DNA of 64,000 nucleotides, taken from NCBI GenBank assembly GCA_012845835.1, contig JABAKD010000017.1, forward strand, positions 6,503,151 through 6,567,150, in the 5' to 3' direction. Origin of the DNA: Undaria pinnatifida. Taxonomy: Eukaryota; Sar; Phaeophyceae; Laminariales; Alariaceae. Shown in pieces: positions 55,601 to 64,000 of the stretch (within the stretch, counting starts at the first letter, position 1; each line of letters opens with the position of its first letter). Under the pieces are notes generated by a model. That model ran no database searches, was not told the origin of the DNA, and saw only the letters and a program-made list of their open reading frames with translations. The translations under genes and the position numbers were made by a program.

Positions 55601-58600
55601 CTCGCCCAACACTTCACGGCGTTTCGAGCTTCATGCAAGAGATATCTGCCCCTGGCGTTTAGCGCGTGCCTAATGTGCGGAGTACGTTAAGTGCGGAGTG
55701 GGGGGTGCACCTCTGCCAAAGCTTCTTCGCGGAGTTGGGCTAGACGCCGCTCGTACTCCTGGAGGCTGGCGTCGTGCTCCGCGTGACGCATGGCCTGGAG
55801 AGAGACGATCGAACATGGTTGGTAATTACTGAGGAGGCATGCGTGGGTGATTGGTTGCCGCTTGGGAAGATGGACCGTTGTTTTGAAGCTCTTCCTCGGC
55901 GGCATTCCGCCCAGGAGCCGTGCAAAGTGGTTACTATTGAAAAGGAACATATAAATATGAGGATAACAGCTAAAATAACAGCAACGACCTGGCGTTATAC
56001 TGCACGGGGGTCGGGGAAAAACAATAGTACCGAGAGAATGCTTACACGTGAACACAATGGCTTCCAACAACAGCAACAGCAGCAGCAACGGTAGCATCAA
56101 CGTCATTGGTACCTCTCTCGTGAGAAGTGAAGGCCACAACGACAGCAAAAACAACAGCAACATCACCCGTACCTATTTCGTGAGAACTGACGACAATGAC
56201 TGCAACAACAGCGACAACAATCCCTCACGCTTATCTCTCTCGTGACAGCGGTCGAGAGCGTCACAACTTGCGAGTGCACGGCCAATTAAAAGCTGATTGA
56301 AACGATTTTGGTGCCCCCCGCACCTACACTAAACGCGCGAAAATGGATAAAACTGTGCTTCTGCCACCCGAAGAACCAAAAGGGCACGTTTTGTTCGCCT
56401 TTACCGCGGCAAGAGAACCTAGCCACACACAGCCGAAACCGCATTTATTTACAGTGTGTGTAACGCCCCAAGACCATACCAAACATTCGCCAATAGAGCA
56501 CTCATATGTTCGACGATGCCAAGGCTCGGAAACAAACAGGATAACAGGCGACTGACGCACACTCACTTCCTCTTCCTTGAGCCTGTCTTTCATGCGAGCG
56601 ATCTCCTCGGCGTCCTTGTTGTGCGCCTCACGAACTTCCCGCATGGCCTGTCACCAACAGATCGATCGATCAGACAGTTGTTACGGTAGCTATTGCGCTA
56701 TCATGATACGAACTATCGGGGTACGCTGGGACTCGGATGCGAGCGGAACGCGTGCTGTGGTAGCGGTACACTATCCTGTTTCAGATTATTCTCACTTGAG
56801 GACTGCTAGATGAAAAAACAAAAACACAACAATCTGGGAAAACGGAAAGAGTGCGACGCTAAAAACAAGCACCATGGCCTAGGCATACGATGAACAAAAG
56901 GTAGAAAAACGAGAATTACACCCCGAAAAGTTTGGGGAAAAGGAGTCCCCGCCGTTCGGAAAACGTTTCAGTCAAAACGTTCTGCCTCTCCGTCGTACCA
57001 TGCGCCGCGGTGCCGCAGGGGAACACACCTGCTACTAACAGATGGACGCGCCGCTGCTGCTGACGATCGCCTTCACAAAATATTTTGCTGGTGATCGAGG
57101 GATCAGACGTTCGTATGTACTGCGAGGTTATTCCGTCATGCTATTCGGTTCTGCTGACGTTAAGGTGTATTCAGTGAGACCAGGGGAACACGGTACAGAG
57201 TCGAGTCGTGCGCTCGTCAGTGGTGGCAGACTCATGGTTCCTGTCCCAACTCGCGTATGTATCATTTTTGATGGAGAGGCAACTCCTGTCTCGAAAAATT
57301 CCTGATGAGGAATTAACTCCTGTCTCATTGTCGTGCCATAATATGTGATCAAACTACAGCAGTACGACGGCATACAATGGATTGCAGATACGCGAGCGCC
57401 ACACGGCGTGTGTCACGCGAGAACCCGAAACCTTCCTTTTTAGTTGACACGATCAAACTTCCCGAGAGCATGTACAGACATCGACCTGTGTTCACGTGGT
57501 CTCACGTATGCCTGGGCCGTTCCGCAGCTCGGCCTCTGTCGGTACTACTCTTGCGTTGGAGAATGACGACGATAACGGAAGGATCTAGCCACGAGAGATG
57601 AAGTGTGGTGGCCTCCCGACCAACATTTACTGGCTGCCTATATATGAAAGGCGTTTTCTCATGATTTTTCCCCTTTTGATTCTTCTCCCATGTTACTTTC
57701 TAGAAGCCCCGCGGGTCCACTGTTGATTGACCACAACATCGTGACACCCCCCTTGTCCGGTTGGTAAGACAAGGCTAGCTATATGGTATCCTGGACGGTG
57801 GACTCAACGTGTTCTAAACCAAGACTGAGAGGAGAAAACCCGGCCATATATTTCCAAATAGGAAAATCTCGCCCGGCGCGCACATTACATGCTCCGTACG
57901 GCTCCCCAACGGAGCGAACGGAATGCGCCATACGTCATAAATAGAACATTCCTGGGGGCTCGCCACGCGTACCTTTTTCACCCTCTCCTACTGTATCCTA
58001 TCGGACACTCGTCTACTCTCGAAGTAACCACTGTCACTCTCCCACCTCCGCCGCCGCCCCGGACAGCGACTGCCTCTCAATTTCTGAGAACTCCAATTCT
58101 ACATTGGAAGCCGTCAGCATTGGTCTGAAACGCAAGCTACGGTAGAGGTGCACAATCTATGTTCATGAACTAACCTATTGAGGGGAGGTCTATGATTCGC
58201 CTTCTGAGGCAGAAAGTGACGATAAAAAAAGGCACATGCTACGGTACAGGTGAACATTTTTTTTGTTTTCTGAGGCTCCTAACCTATTGAGAAGAAGTCT
58301 ATAACTTTCCTTCTGAGGCAAAAAGTGACTACGAAAAAAAGACACATGCTTCGATACAGGTGTACTTTTTTTTGGTTTCTGTCGCCTAATCTATTGAGGG
58401 GAAGTCTACAATTTGCTTTCTGAGGCCAAAAGTTACTATAAAAAAGACACATGCTCCCGTAGTCTAGAGGTGTATTTTTTTTGTCTTCTGAGGCTTCTAT
58501 CCTATTGAGGGGAAGTCTATAACTTGCCTTCTGAAGCAAAAAGTGACTATGAAAAAAGACACATTCTACGGTACAGGTGTACCTTTTTTTTGTTTTCTGA

Positions 58601-61600
58601 GTGAGGCTCCTAACCTATTGAGGAGAGGTCTATAACTTGCCTTCTGAGGAAAAAACTATTTTTGAGTAACGAAAAGTTCAAACCGGATGAACAAACCCAT
58701 TGCCTATTAACAAGTATACAACAAGCCATATTGCAACATCGAAAACGGTCATTCCATTACGACGATTTGGGGTTAAGGAGCCCCGTCATTCACAAAAATA
58801 AAAGCCAATAGTAAGTGCTACATCGATCGTAGCACGCTTGTTGTACCGCGTCCGGTACTCGGACCGATTTAGTGGGCCCGGCCTTCCTGCAGCGTGTAGT
58901 AACCGAAACAGCATAAACGATCTTGTCAGCTAAACAAGTCTATCACAACCAACCGTTTCGGTGCTTAACTGGTCTCCACTCCAGAATGCCGTATCACCCT
59001 CTTCACCTACCAGCCAGGTCCCAACCCGCCCCCCCCGCGCAGCACCAAAACATCGGAACAGTTTTGAAACCGCAGAACCCCGGAAACCCAGCGCCGGCCC
59101 TGTGCCACCTCGCATCTTCCTCAGCTATACTACGTCACTCAACCCCAACGGTGGCTCATGGGAGTTGACGGCCTCCACTTAGATGAAGAACACAGAAGAA
59201 TAACAAAATGGCAACACTCAGCAAAACACATCCATGCTGGGAACCGATAGGACACAGGACACAATTGCCTACTTCTCGCGGCGGTGCAAGGGGCCACTGG
59301 ATATCTATCCGGCCGGAGCACCCCGAAACAGTGAATTCTCGTGAGAGGGTGCACATGCAGAGCGAACCTTACCGTGAAGTACCGTACGAAGCTGGAGACA
59401 TTCCGTTATTGGGTTGTATCTGAGTTGAGGAGCCCCGCCAGTATTACAAACTCGGGCCCAGAAGTACTCTTCCTGCCACCGCAGCATAGCTCAGACGTTT
59501 AGCGTTGCCGGCATCACCCCCCCTCCCCCCCCCCCGAATGAATGGGGTTGGCTAGTAGAAAGGACGGCCTAGAAGACGATAGTCTTGAACCGATTCAGAG
59601 AGAGGCGCGGGCGGGCTACAACAGGTAGCACGTGCAGGGCACAATATTTTCTTGATGACTGCCGGGGCCCCTAAACCTTAAACCCGCAAATACTCGGAAT
59701 GTCAATATTGTTTTTTTTTCAGAATATTTTTCGTTGTGTACCTCGCCCATGAGGCTTTTCGTCGGTTCGCTCATTAAATAAGGGACCTCAAAAACAAAAC
59801 GATTTTAGCCTCGACCCTAGCATGCTCCAAGCGTTCCCTTTTAAGAAACGCAGTGGGTTGGTTCTTTACAGGGTGGTTCACGAAAAAACTAAACGAAAAA
59901 TTGGTCACAAAATGTCCACGCCGTTTTCTCGATTCAGGCCGTGAAGTTTTGCACACGCCTTCTATGTGCCATTGCGAAGACCTCGCCTATCGGTCTTTTT
60001 GTTTTTTTTTGTCTGAGTTTTCGTCAGTTAAGGTGTTTTGGAAAATGTGTACCACCTTGGACATGCCTTGGAGTGCCTCCAACCAGTTCGTGCAAAGTGC
60101 GGCGCAATTTTTTTTCTCGCCTCCGCTTGGAAAAATCCTGGATTCTATTGAACGATGTTAAGGTCTGTAATTGGTCGATACGAGGTTTCTCCTAGAGACA
60201 GCCCGAGGCCGTTAAGAACAACACTGGTCATGTCACCCTTTTCCACTGGTCACGGGGGCCCGTATGATACCAAAATTCATCCTTTGACTGGATATTGCGA
60301 GCGGCATTCGCCGGGGAGAGAATTTGTTTTTCGTTTCGTGAACCAGACTGAAGGCTATCTAAGGCACCCTGCTACTGTATGGTATTTTCGAAGCACGGGT
60401 GTAGAGGCCTAAAGCGCAATAAACGCGGCATCATTACCCTTCTCTGGCGAGATTTTAGCGGCAGTACCACGATCGTCATGCTCCTCAGCGTGTCAAACAT
60501 CTTCTTCGCTTGAACCTCGGACTCATCCACTGCCACAGCGGCTGGTCCGAGTGGCCGATGCTCTGCGCATCAGGTGCTTCGGCGCTTTTCCCTTTTCACG
60601 GCCCAGTGGAATTACTCGGCAATCCGTTCCAGCAACACGCATTGAATTTTCGTAAAAGCCGATCGCAGACGCATGGTACGATAAGATAAGTTGTTGTAGT
60701 AGTAGTCGTAGTAGTAGTAGTAGTAGTAGTAGTAGAAGTAGCAGTAGTAGCTACCCAAACGTAGGTATAGTCTGCCAGTATAACAACTCGGCAAAAGCAC
60801 AAGTTTTCGGCCGACATCTTCTGATTGGCGTAGGTTCTGTGTATTAATAGCATTAGTAGCGTATAAATACAACGTATCCGACTGAAGGGCTTCCCTTCTG
60901 AGGGACTATCTAATATCGCTGGAATACCCTTCTTTCGTGTTACAAACACATGATTCGTTGTTGCATATCGAGGCAACGGAACTGTTCATGGCGTTGAACT
61001 CCTCATTTGTTCGCTATTTTTTCTCGAAGTCGGTCTTTTGCGTGAGGTATATATATATATACGTACAAGACTTCCTCGAGCGGAAAAGCTCGAAAGAAAA
61101 ATAGAGTGCGCGACCGACCGCGGTATGCATCTATAACATGCACCACTTCACGGCAAGATGCCTCGTTGAAAAAAAAAGCGGACCCTTCTCTTTTTCAGCC
61201 GGCGTTGCTACGATAGCTGGTATAGTACCATACCTCTCAGCCATCCCACGGTATGTCTGGTACTTTTCGTGCCAAAGGTTTCTGGCCGGTAGTGAGCTCC
61301 TCACGCGAGGAACTACCGGATACGATCAAAGGCTACGGTGGGCGGGGGTACTCCCTTCTTCACCATCGGGTCTGAGCCACTCGCCGCACGAGTGACCGTA
61401 CCTCACTGCTTGGCGCAGCGTGCAGCTAACAATCCCATTGGGGATGCGAACCCGGGGATCGGGGATGCACATCGAACACTTGCAACAGCTCGAACGTCTA
61501 TGACCGCAAGGAACGGGGGGGTGGGTCACTCGCACGAGTGACTCCGAGCCACTCCTAAGAAAGGCCCCTGATAGAGGGACCCACCACCCTAACCGAAGCA

Positions 61601-62965
61601 TAGCACATATTCTGGTACTTACGTAGGACTATATTCGTATTAGCGCTAGTGAACAGAAGTGCCGGTCAGATTGCGTTAGCGAATGCTTGCTTTCGAATGG
61701 CGGGTGATATTCTGGGAGAAGGTCACAGCTCCCGCTGCACCCAGACGGGGGGGGATGACTCCTCTTTCGCGCCAAAATAAATTGCTGCCTCGAACGGGGT
61801 TCCCTCAACTCTAGGGTGGCCCAGTTTTCGTTGGAACCCCTTCGTGTGGTTTTCAGTTGCTTTACCATTACGCGTGCTACGCTTAAGATAGCGGTTTTGG
61901 GCGGATTCCCTTCCTGAATGATGGGGATTCTTAGTTCAAAATCGTCGGAATTTTCGTTCTTTCTTTTCAATCCCTTCAGTTGTATACCTAGAGGCCATGG
62001 GGTCGTTCGTGTTCGGGAAACGTTTTTAATTTCCGCAAGAAACAGTTTTTTCGGGTGAGGTGCTACGGTAGAGGTGCACGACGTGTGTGTGTTCCGAGGC
62101 TCCAAACCTATTGAGGAGGATTATACTATTTTGTACTATTAATACTATTAGTACTGTTAGTAACTCACCCAAAGACACGAAAGTCTGAGTAAACTGAAGA
62201 TGCAAGCAGGTGAAGAATCCGATGACCTAGGTATACCAACAAAAGAAAAAGAAAAATGCCACGATAGAGGTATCACTTTTCGCCTGAAATAGTTTCTGAA
62301 TAACTTGGCTCCTTAACCCAAAATCGTCGGAAATAGCCCATTTTGTTTTGCATGACTCTCGTTGTGTACCTAGGCCATGGCATTGCTCATCCGTTAGCAG
62401 TTTGTTTTGCTCCAAATTTTACTTTTGGGAAAGGGCTTAAGCTCCCAAATTGAGGAACATCATCAGAAAAGAAGTGGTGCATCTCTAACGTAGCTTAGTG
62501 CCAAAATTGCGAAACAACAACGACGCTCCCACCGTATTGAGTTAAGGAGCTCCCCCCGTCATCCAAAAAAAACAAAATAGCTAAAAGTGTTACCTCTATC
62601 GTAGCACGTGTCTGCTGCAGAGTTCTTCTGAAAAAGCAACCACCTTCCTGTGCAGGAAACGAAAAAAAAAAGGTGCTTCCTTCGCCTCTGCCGTGGCATG
62701 CGTCCAATGCGAGTGTTCTTCCGGTTAATTTTTGCGAAGATATAATCAAGTGAAGAACACGGAAACAAAACAAATAAAGTGCTGTCCTGCACCGTAACAC
62801 GCGCGTCCTACTCACCTCCTCTACCGCCTCCCTGTGCCGCGCCCGCTCCTCCTCCGCCCGCTTCGAGGCTCGCTCCCTCTCGGCATCCTGCTCCTTCAGC
62901 CTGACCGCCACCTCCAATTTTAGCTTCGCCGCCAGCTCTCTCTGCGTTCCCCGCACGACAAGGGC
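43639..62965 (-). CDS. Coiled-coil protein with three C-terminal WW domains, at least 11 exons, 5' end not in window
   Basis: The gene is not recognised as a known family. The visible part encodes about 813 residues. Seven or eight exons give highly charged Glu/Lys/Arg/Gln helix (likely long coiled coil), including a 116-residue glutamine-rich exon. A 288-codon exon follows that is acidic (DDDLDYGDSDDDG), then Ser/Thr/Ala-rich and probably disordered. Three WW domains close the protein: PEWVEYWDESAGASYFFN...ASWTNPY, TKWAEAVDEATGTTYYYN...QWETP, and a last one EDWVCYLDDGSGEEYWFN...THWGSTQ. The first two have both Trp residues, the central aromatic pair and a following Pro; the third ends at the stop, two residues after WG, with no Pro. 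WW domains bind proline-rich or phospho-Ser/Thr-Pro peptides. Coiled coil plus WW suggests a scaffold, but no pathway can be assigned. Confidence 0.8.
43845..44480. repeat. G-rich simple sequence in the intron between the last two WW exons
   Basis: Mostly GGGAGGG/GGGGGAGAAGG on the plus strand (pyrimidine-rich on the sense strand), with G-runs of about 10 and 13 near 44090-44130. It fills most of the intron 43819-44565. Confidence 0.7.
44880..45125 (+). mobile_element. Degenerate MITE-1
   Basis: CCATGGACTTGGTATA, CGATTATGGGTTAAGGAG and ATCCCATCTGCCGTAGCACG are worn versions of the family landmarks. It lies in the intron between the first two WW exons. Confidence 0.5.
46300..46640. repeat. 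(ACC)n microsatellite before the 288-codon exon
   Basis: CACCACCACC with ATC and AAC variants. It makes the minus-strand open frame appear to extend to 46596, but the true exon starts at 46200 after CAG. Confidence 0.8.
47030..47428. repeat. (ACC/AAC)n microsatellite after the eighth coil exon
   Basis: About 400 bp of CACCAACACCACC starting directly at the donor of the exon ending at 47429. On the sense strand it is GGTGGTGGT, so it provides many GT dinucleotides and makes the donor choice uncertain. Confidence 0.85.
48652..48893 (+). mobile_element. MITE-1 copy
   Basis: From GGGCTACGAAAGAGGTGCAC to GTATACCTCTATCGTAGCC, with CCTAGGTACACAACGAGAAT and GGAGCCCCGTCATTCAGAAA inside. Confidence 0.8.
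49350..50930. repeat. 1.6-kb strand-asymmetric GGGTG/GTGAG tract
   Basis: The plus strand is dominated by GGGGTGGGGGTGAGG-type words with little C. The sense strand of the host gene is therefore a C/A-rich, Pro-Thr-coding-like stretch. The 214-residue minus frame over it is low complexity and not considered a gene. Many closely spaced G-runs could form G-quadruplexes. Confidence 0.75.
51745..51999. mobile_element. MITE-2 copy
   Basis: TTTTCTGAGCTCCTGTCATG, CTCACCCGAAACATGACTTC and the end CCCCCACCGTGGGATGACTC match 1509-1766 in order. It lies upstream of the exon at 52300-52386 in genome order, in the intron 51377-52299. Confidence 0.65.
52807..53083. mobile_element. MITE-3 copy
   Basis: Inverted ends GGTAGGGGGCTGGGTCCC and GGGGTACCCCC...CTACCC enclose inverted GGGTCACTCGCGCG and AGAGTCACTCGTGCG blocks. 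A second copy lies at 61336-61592, and a piece at about 11024-11060 (GTGAGGTACAGTCACTCG). Confidence 0.6.
53099..53446 (-). repeat. CAG-rich polyglutamine exon of the coiled-coil/WW gene
   Basis: This 116-codon exon is about half Gln, with CAG/CAA runs of up to ten codons near its middle, mixed with Glu, Arg and Lys. Heptad-compatible spacing suggests coiled coil. CAG density makes it length-unstable. Antisense frames give poly-Ala/poly-Leu shadows. Confidence 0.75.
55436..55620 (-). mobile_element. Partial R410 element
   Basis: ACGGCGCTTCGCGCTCGGTG, CTGGTTGGCGAAAATCCGAC and GAGGGTCTATGGCCCTACGG match the reverse R410 at 20910-21050. Confidence 0.55.
56090..56255. repeat. Threefold ~70-bp tandem repeat
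   Basis: TACCTCTCTCGTGAGAAGTG, TACCTATTTCGTGAGAACTG and TATCTCTCTCGTGACAGCGG recur with AACAACAGC-type spacers, in the intron 55795-56566. Confidence 0.65.
56753..57003 (+). mobile_element. Diverged MITE-1 copy
   Basis: CCATGGCCTAGGCATACGAT, AAAAGGAGTCCCCGCCGTTC and CTGCCTCTCCGTCGTACCAT are recognisable family landmarks. Confidence 0.55.
58136..58835 (+). mobile_element. MITE-1 copy with its left end amplified about fivefold
   Basis: Left-end units start near 58136, 58238, 58348, 58453 and 58564, each about 102-111 bp: a GCTACGGTACAGGTG-like end, a T-run, CTCCTAACCTATTGAGG, CTTGCCTTCTGAGGC and ACATG. After the last unit the ordinary MITE-1 interior follows (GGGTTAAGGAGCCCCGTCAT) and it ends in GATCGTAGCACGC. 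Confidence 0.8.
59945..60415 (+). mobile_element. Dispersed elements related to 25915-26119 and 24140-24480
   Basis: 59945-60080 matches the left part of MITE-7 (TTTTGCACACGCCTTCTATG, GTCTGAGTTTTCG). 60110-60415 is the plus-orientation partner of 24140-24480. Here they are adjacent, so they may be parts of one larger element. Confidence 0.5.
60685..60755. repeat. (GTA)n microsatellite
   Basis: About 20 GTA/GTC units, mostly perfect at 60700-60735. Confidence 0.85.
61336..61592. mobile_element. MITE-3 copy
   Basis: Inverted blocks GAGCCACTCGCCGCACGAGTGAC and GTCACTCGCACGAGTGACTCC in arrangement like 52807-53083, ending in TAGAGGGACCCACCACCCTA. Confidence 0.6.
61880..62060 (-). mobile_element. 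MITE-1 copy, reverse, abutting a second MITE-1
   Basis: TGATGGGGATTCTTAGTTCA, AAAATCGTCGGAA and CTAGAGGCCATGGGGTCG are reverse landmarks. Its right end abuts the element that starts at 62061. Confidence 0.55.
62061..62607 (+). mobile_element. MITE-1 copy (outer) split by another MITE-1
   Basis: The left end TGCTACGGTAGAGGTGCACG (62061) and right end GTGTTACCTCTATCGTAGCA (62606) belong to one plus-oriented copy. Its interior is broken at about 62255-62497 by a reverse copy. Confidence 0.72.
62256..62496 (-). mobile_element. MITE-1 copy (inner), nested in the outer copy
   Basis: It runs from TGCCACGATAGAGGTATCAC to GTGGTGCATCTCTAACGTAG, with ACCTAGGCCATGGC and CTTAACCCAAAATCGTCGG in reverse orientation. 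Confidence 0.75.
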
Positions 62966-64000
62966 CTTTAGGTTAGTACGATGCAGCAAGGGCACATGCT
63001 TCGGTGAACAGGATGCACCGTTGTTTGTTCAGAGGGTCCTCACTTGCTCCATATCTTCATCCACAAACTATTTTGGAGAAAACCTGAAAGCACTAGCCGA
63101 TGGTTAAAACCATGGCTTAAGGTGTGGAAATTATTCACATCGCGAAACAAGAATGACAGGTCCACTATTTTGGGATTTAGGAGCGCTCTCAGTCACAAAA
63201 AATGTTTCGCCAAAACGGGCTGCCTTTGGCGCAGCACGAGCCGTAGAAGCCACGGGAAGTCTGTTGACTCGCGTGCTATTCGGTAGGCCGAGTGCGCGGT
63301 GACCCCTTCGAAACACAGGGTTGCGAGGCGCTCTTACACGTAACCGTGTGAGAGGGGTGGAAAGAGGAGAGGAGCGGAGAGAAAGGGAGGAGAGGGGAAG
63401 GGAGTAGGACATTTTGCGAATTTGACTCCTTCCGGGCGTGCTGGTAGCTACCACTAGTAGCTACCACTAGAGTTGTAGATCAGATCACCACGTTAGCGAC
63501 GAAAACATACGTGAATGTTACAAGGCCTGGTTTGCGTAAGCTATTGGTTAATCTTTTGCACGTGATCAAACGGACTAATACCCCACTAATTCCTTAACAA
63601 ATTGCGTCATAGACAGACCATGGGCTTTTGGGGCGTGGGATCGAATCCCACCATCCACAATAATAAAATATTTTCAGACATTCTATCGAACTTGATAATT
63701 GTTCTCCCCGGTATCCCCAGGAAATGATGCCTCTTGAATATTGACACGTCCGCCCGCATATCCGTCCGACCTGCTATCCCGCCGTTTCGGGGGCGGAGAG
63801 TGTTACAAGGCTTGGTTTAGACAAGCTATTGGTTTACGTTTGCAAGCGGCCAAACGGACTAATACCGCACTAATTCCTTAGCATGAACCATCAGACAACT
63901 AAATATGGCTCAAGTCGTACGCAGCATAGGTTTATCACCAACAAACAGGTATACTCGAAGTCCGAGAGACGCTATACCGAAGTTATTGTGGAACGCACTC
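62966..64000. other. Right edge of window, upstream part of the coiled-coil/WW gene
   Basis: It holds a diverged MITE-1 (about 63000-63245), a GA-rich stretch (63345-63415), a twofold GTAGCTACCACTA repeat (63445-63471) and a TRIM element (63516-63883). No exon of the coiled-coil gene is visible. Confidence 0.5.
63516..63883 (+). mobile_element. TRIM (miniature LTR element), second copy, with 4-bp target duplication
   Basis: The left LTR is 63516-63599 and the right LTR 63801-63883; both open TGTTACAAGG and close TTAACA or TTAGCA. The 201-bp interior ends in the purine tract GGGGGCGGAGAG. TGAA flanks both ends (63512-63515, 63884-63887). The interior includes GTGGGATCGAATCCCAC (63638-63654), which looks like a tRNA T-arm. 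It is whole as a TRIM, encodes nothing and looks fairly old. Confidence 0.75.

Larger units (their letters stand above)
56648..62815. other. 6.2-kb intron of the coiled-coil/WW gene
   Basis: It holds MITE-1 copies (56753-57003, 58136-58835, 61880-62060, 62061-62607), dispersed elements (59945-60080, 60110-60415), a GTA microsatellite (60685-60755) and MITE-3 (61336-61592). Between about 57010 and 58130, and between 58840 and 59850, nothing is identified. A 55-codon open stretch on the minus strand near 60420-60580 (VDESEVQAKKMFDTLRSM) has ordinary composition but no supported splice sites. Confidence 0.5.
43639..62965 (-). other. Exon map of the coiled-coil/WW gene (visible part)
   Basis: Exons, 5' to 3' on the minus strand: 62965-62816, 56647-56567, 55794-55711, 54868-54650, 53446-53099, 52386-52300, 51376-51299, 47551-47429, 46200-45337, 44793-44566, 43818-43639 (stop included). 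All ten introns are phase 0, so every exon is a whole number of codons. The eighth exon may instead end at 47441 with a GC donor (CAG|GCGAGA), which also keeps frame. The first visible exon starts after an AG acceptor in phase 0, so upstream exons are expected to the right of the window or unseen in 62966-64000. Introns at 56648-62815 (6.2 kb) and 47552-51298 (3.7 kb) are long enough to hide a further small exon. Several acceptors (51376, 53446) have weak pyrimidine tracts. Confidence 0.7.

Noticed and set aside
1-64000. Bacterial-style operons, ribosome binding sites, riboswitches or rRNA
   Set aside because: No continuous gene clusters or such signals were seen; all supported genes are intron-split and eukaryotic.

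Overview
The window is nuclear DNA from an intron-rich eukaryote. It has near-balanced base composition, three protein genes cut into many short exons by introns of mostly 0.5 to 6 kb, GT-AG (and a few GC-AG) splice sites, and very many microsatellites and small non-coding transposons. Large introns with dense small repeats, together with a UDP-sugar pyrophosphorylase, suggest a photosynthetic stramenopile, most probably a brown alga. That assignment is inference. Nothing in the window looks bacterial, viral or organellar.

Layout. From 2424 to 22391 on the minus strand lies a complete 16-exon gene for UDP-sugar pyrophosphorylase (USP, 642 residues). From 28805 to 39041 on the plus strand lies a complete 8-exon gene for the nucleolar ribosome-assembly factor EBP2 (327 residues). 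USP and EBP2 are head to head across 6.4 kb of repeat-filled spacer. From 43639 to about 62965 on the minus strand lies the 3' part (at least 11 exons, about 813 codons) of a coiled-coil protein that ends in three WW domains; its 5' end is probably beyond the right edge. EBP2 and this gene converge across a 4.6 kb spacer of small transposons. Positions 1-2423 and 62966-64000 hold only repeats. I recognise no functional relation among the three genes: nucleotide-sugar synthesis, ribosome biogenesis, and an uncharacterised scaffold-like protein.

The most striking signal is in the introns of USP and EBP2. Many contain decayed direct copies ('echoes') of the adjoining exon edge together with its splice site. 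In the extreme case, USP intron 6, about 14 tandem units of roughly 50 bp repeat the last 45 bases of exon 6 plus its 5' splice site. Similar echoes flank USP exons 5, 9, 11, 14, 15 and 16 and EBP2 exons 2, 3 and 5. It looks as if short tandem duplications across splice junctions are lengthening introns in this genome.

Other structure: at least six small inverted-repeat (MITE-like) families, some nested inside one another; two miniature LTR elements (TRIM type) with 4-bp target duplications, one with a matching empty site 550 bp away; a 1.7-kb fold-back structure; a 540-bp tandem duplication; a GACCC-rich minisatellite; and a tRNA-like SINE head. Exon limits were worked out by hand from reading frame, splice signals and remembered family sequences. 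Transcript data would be the final test.
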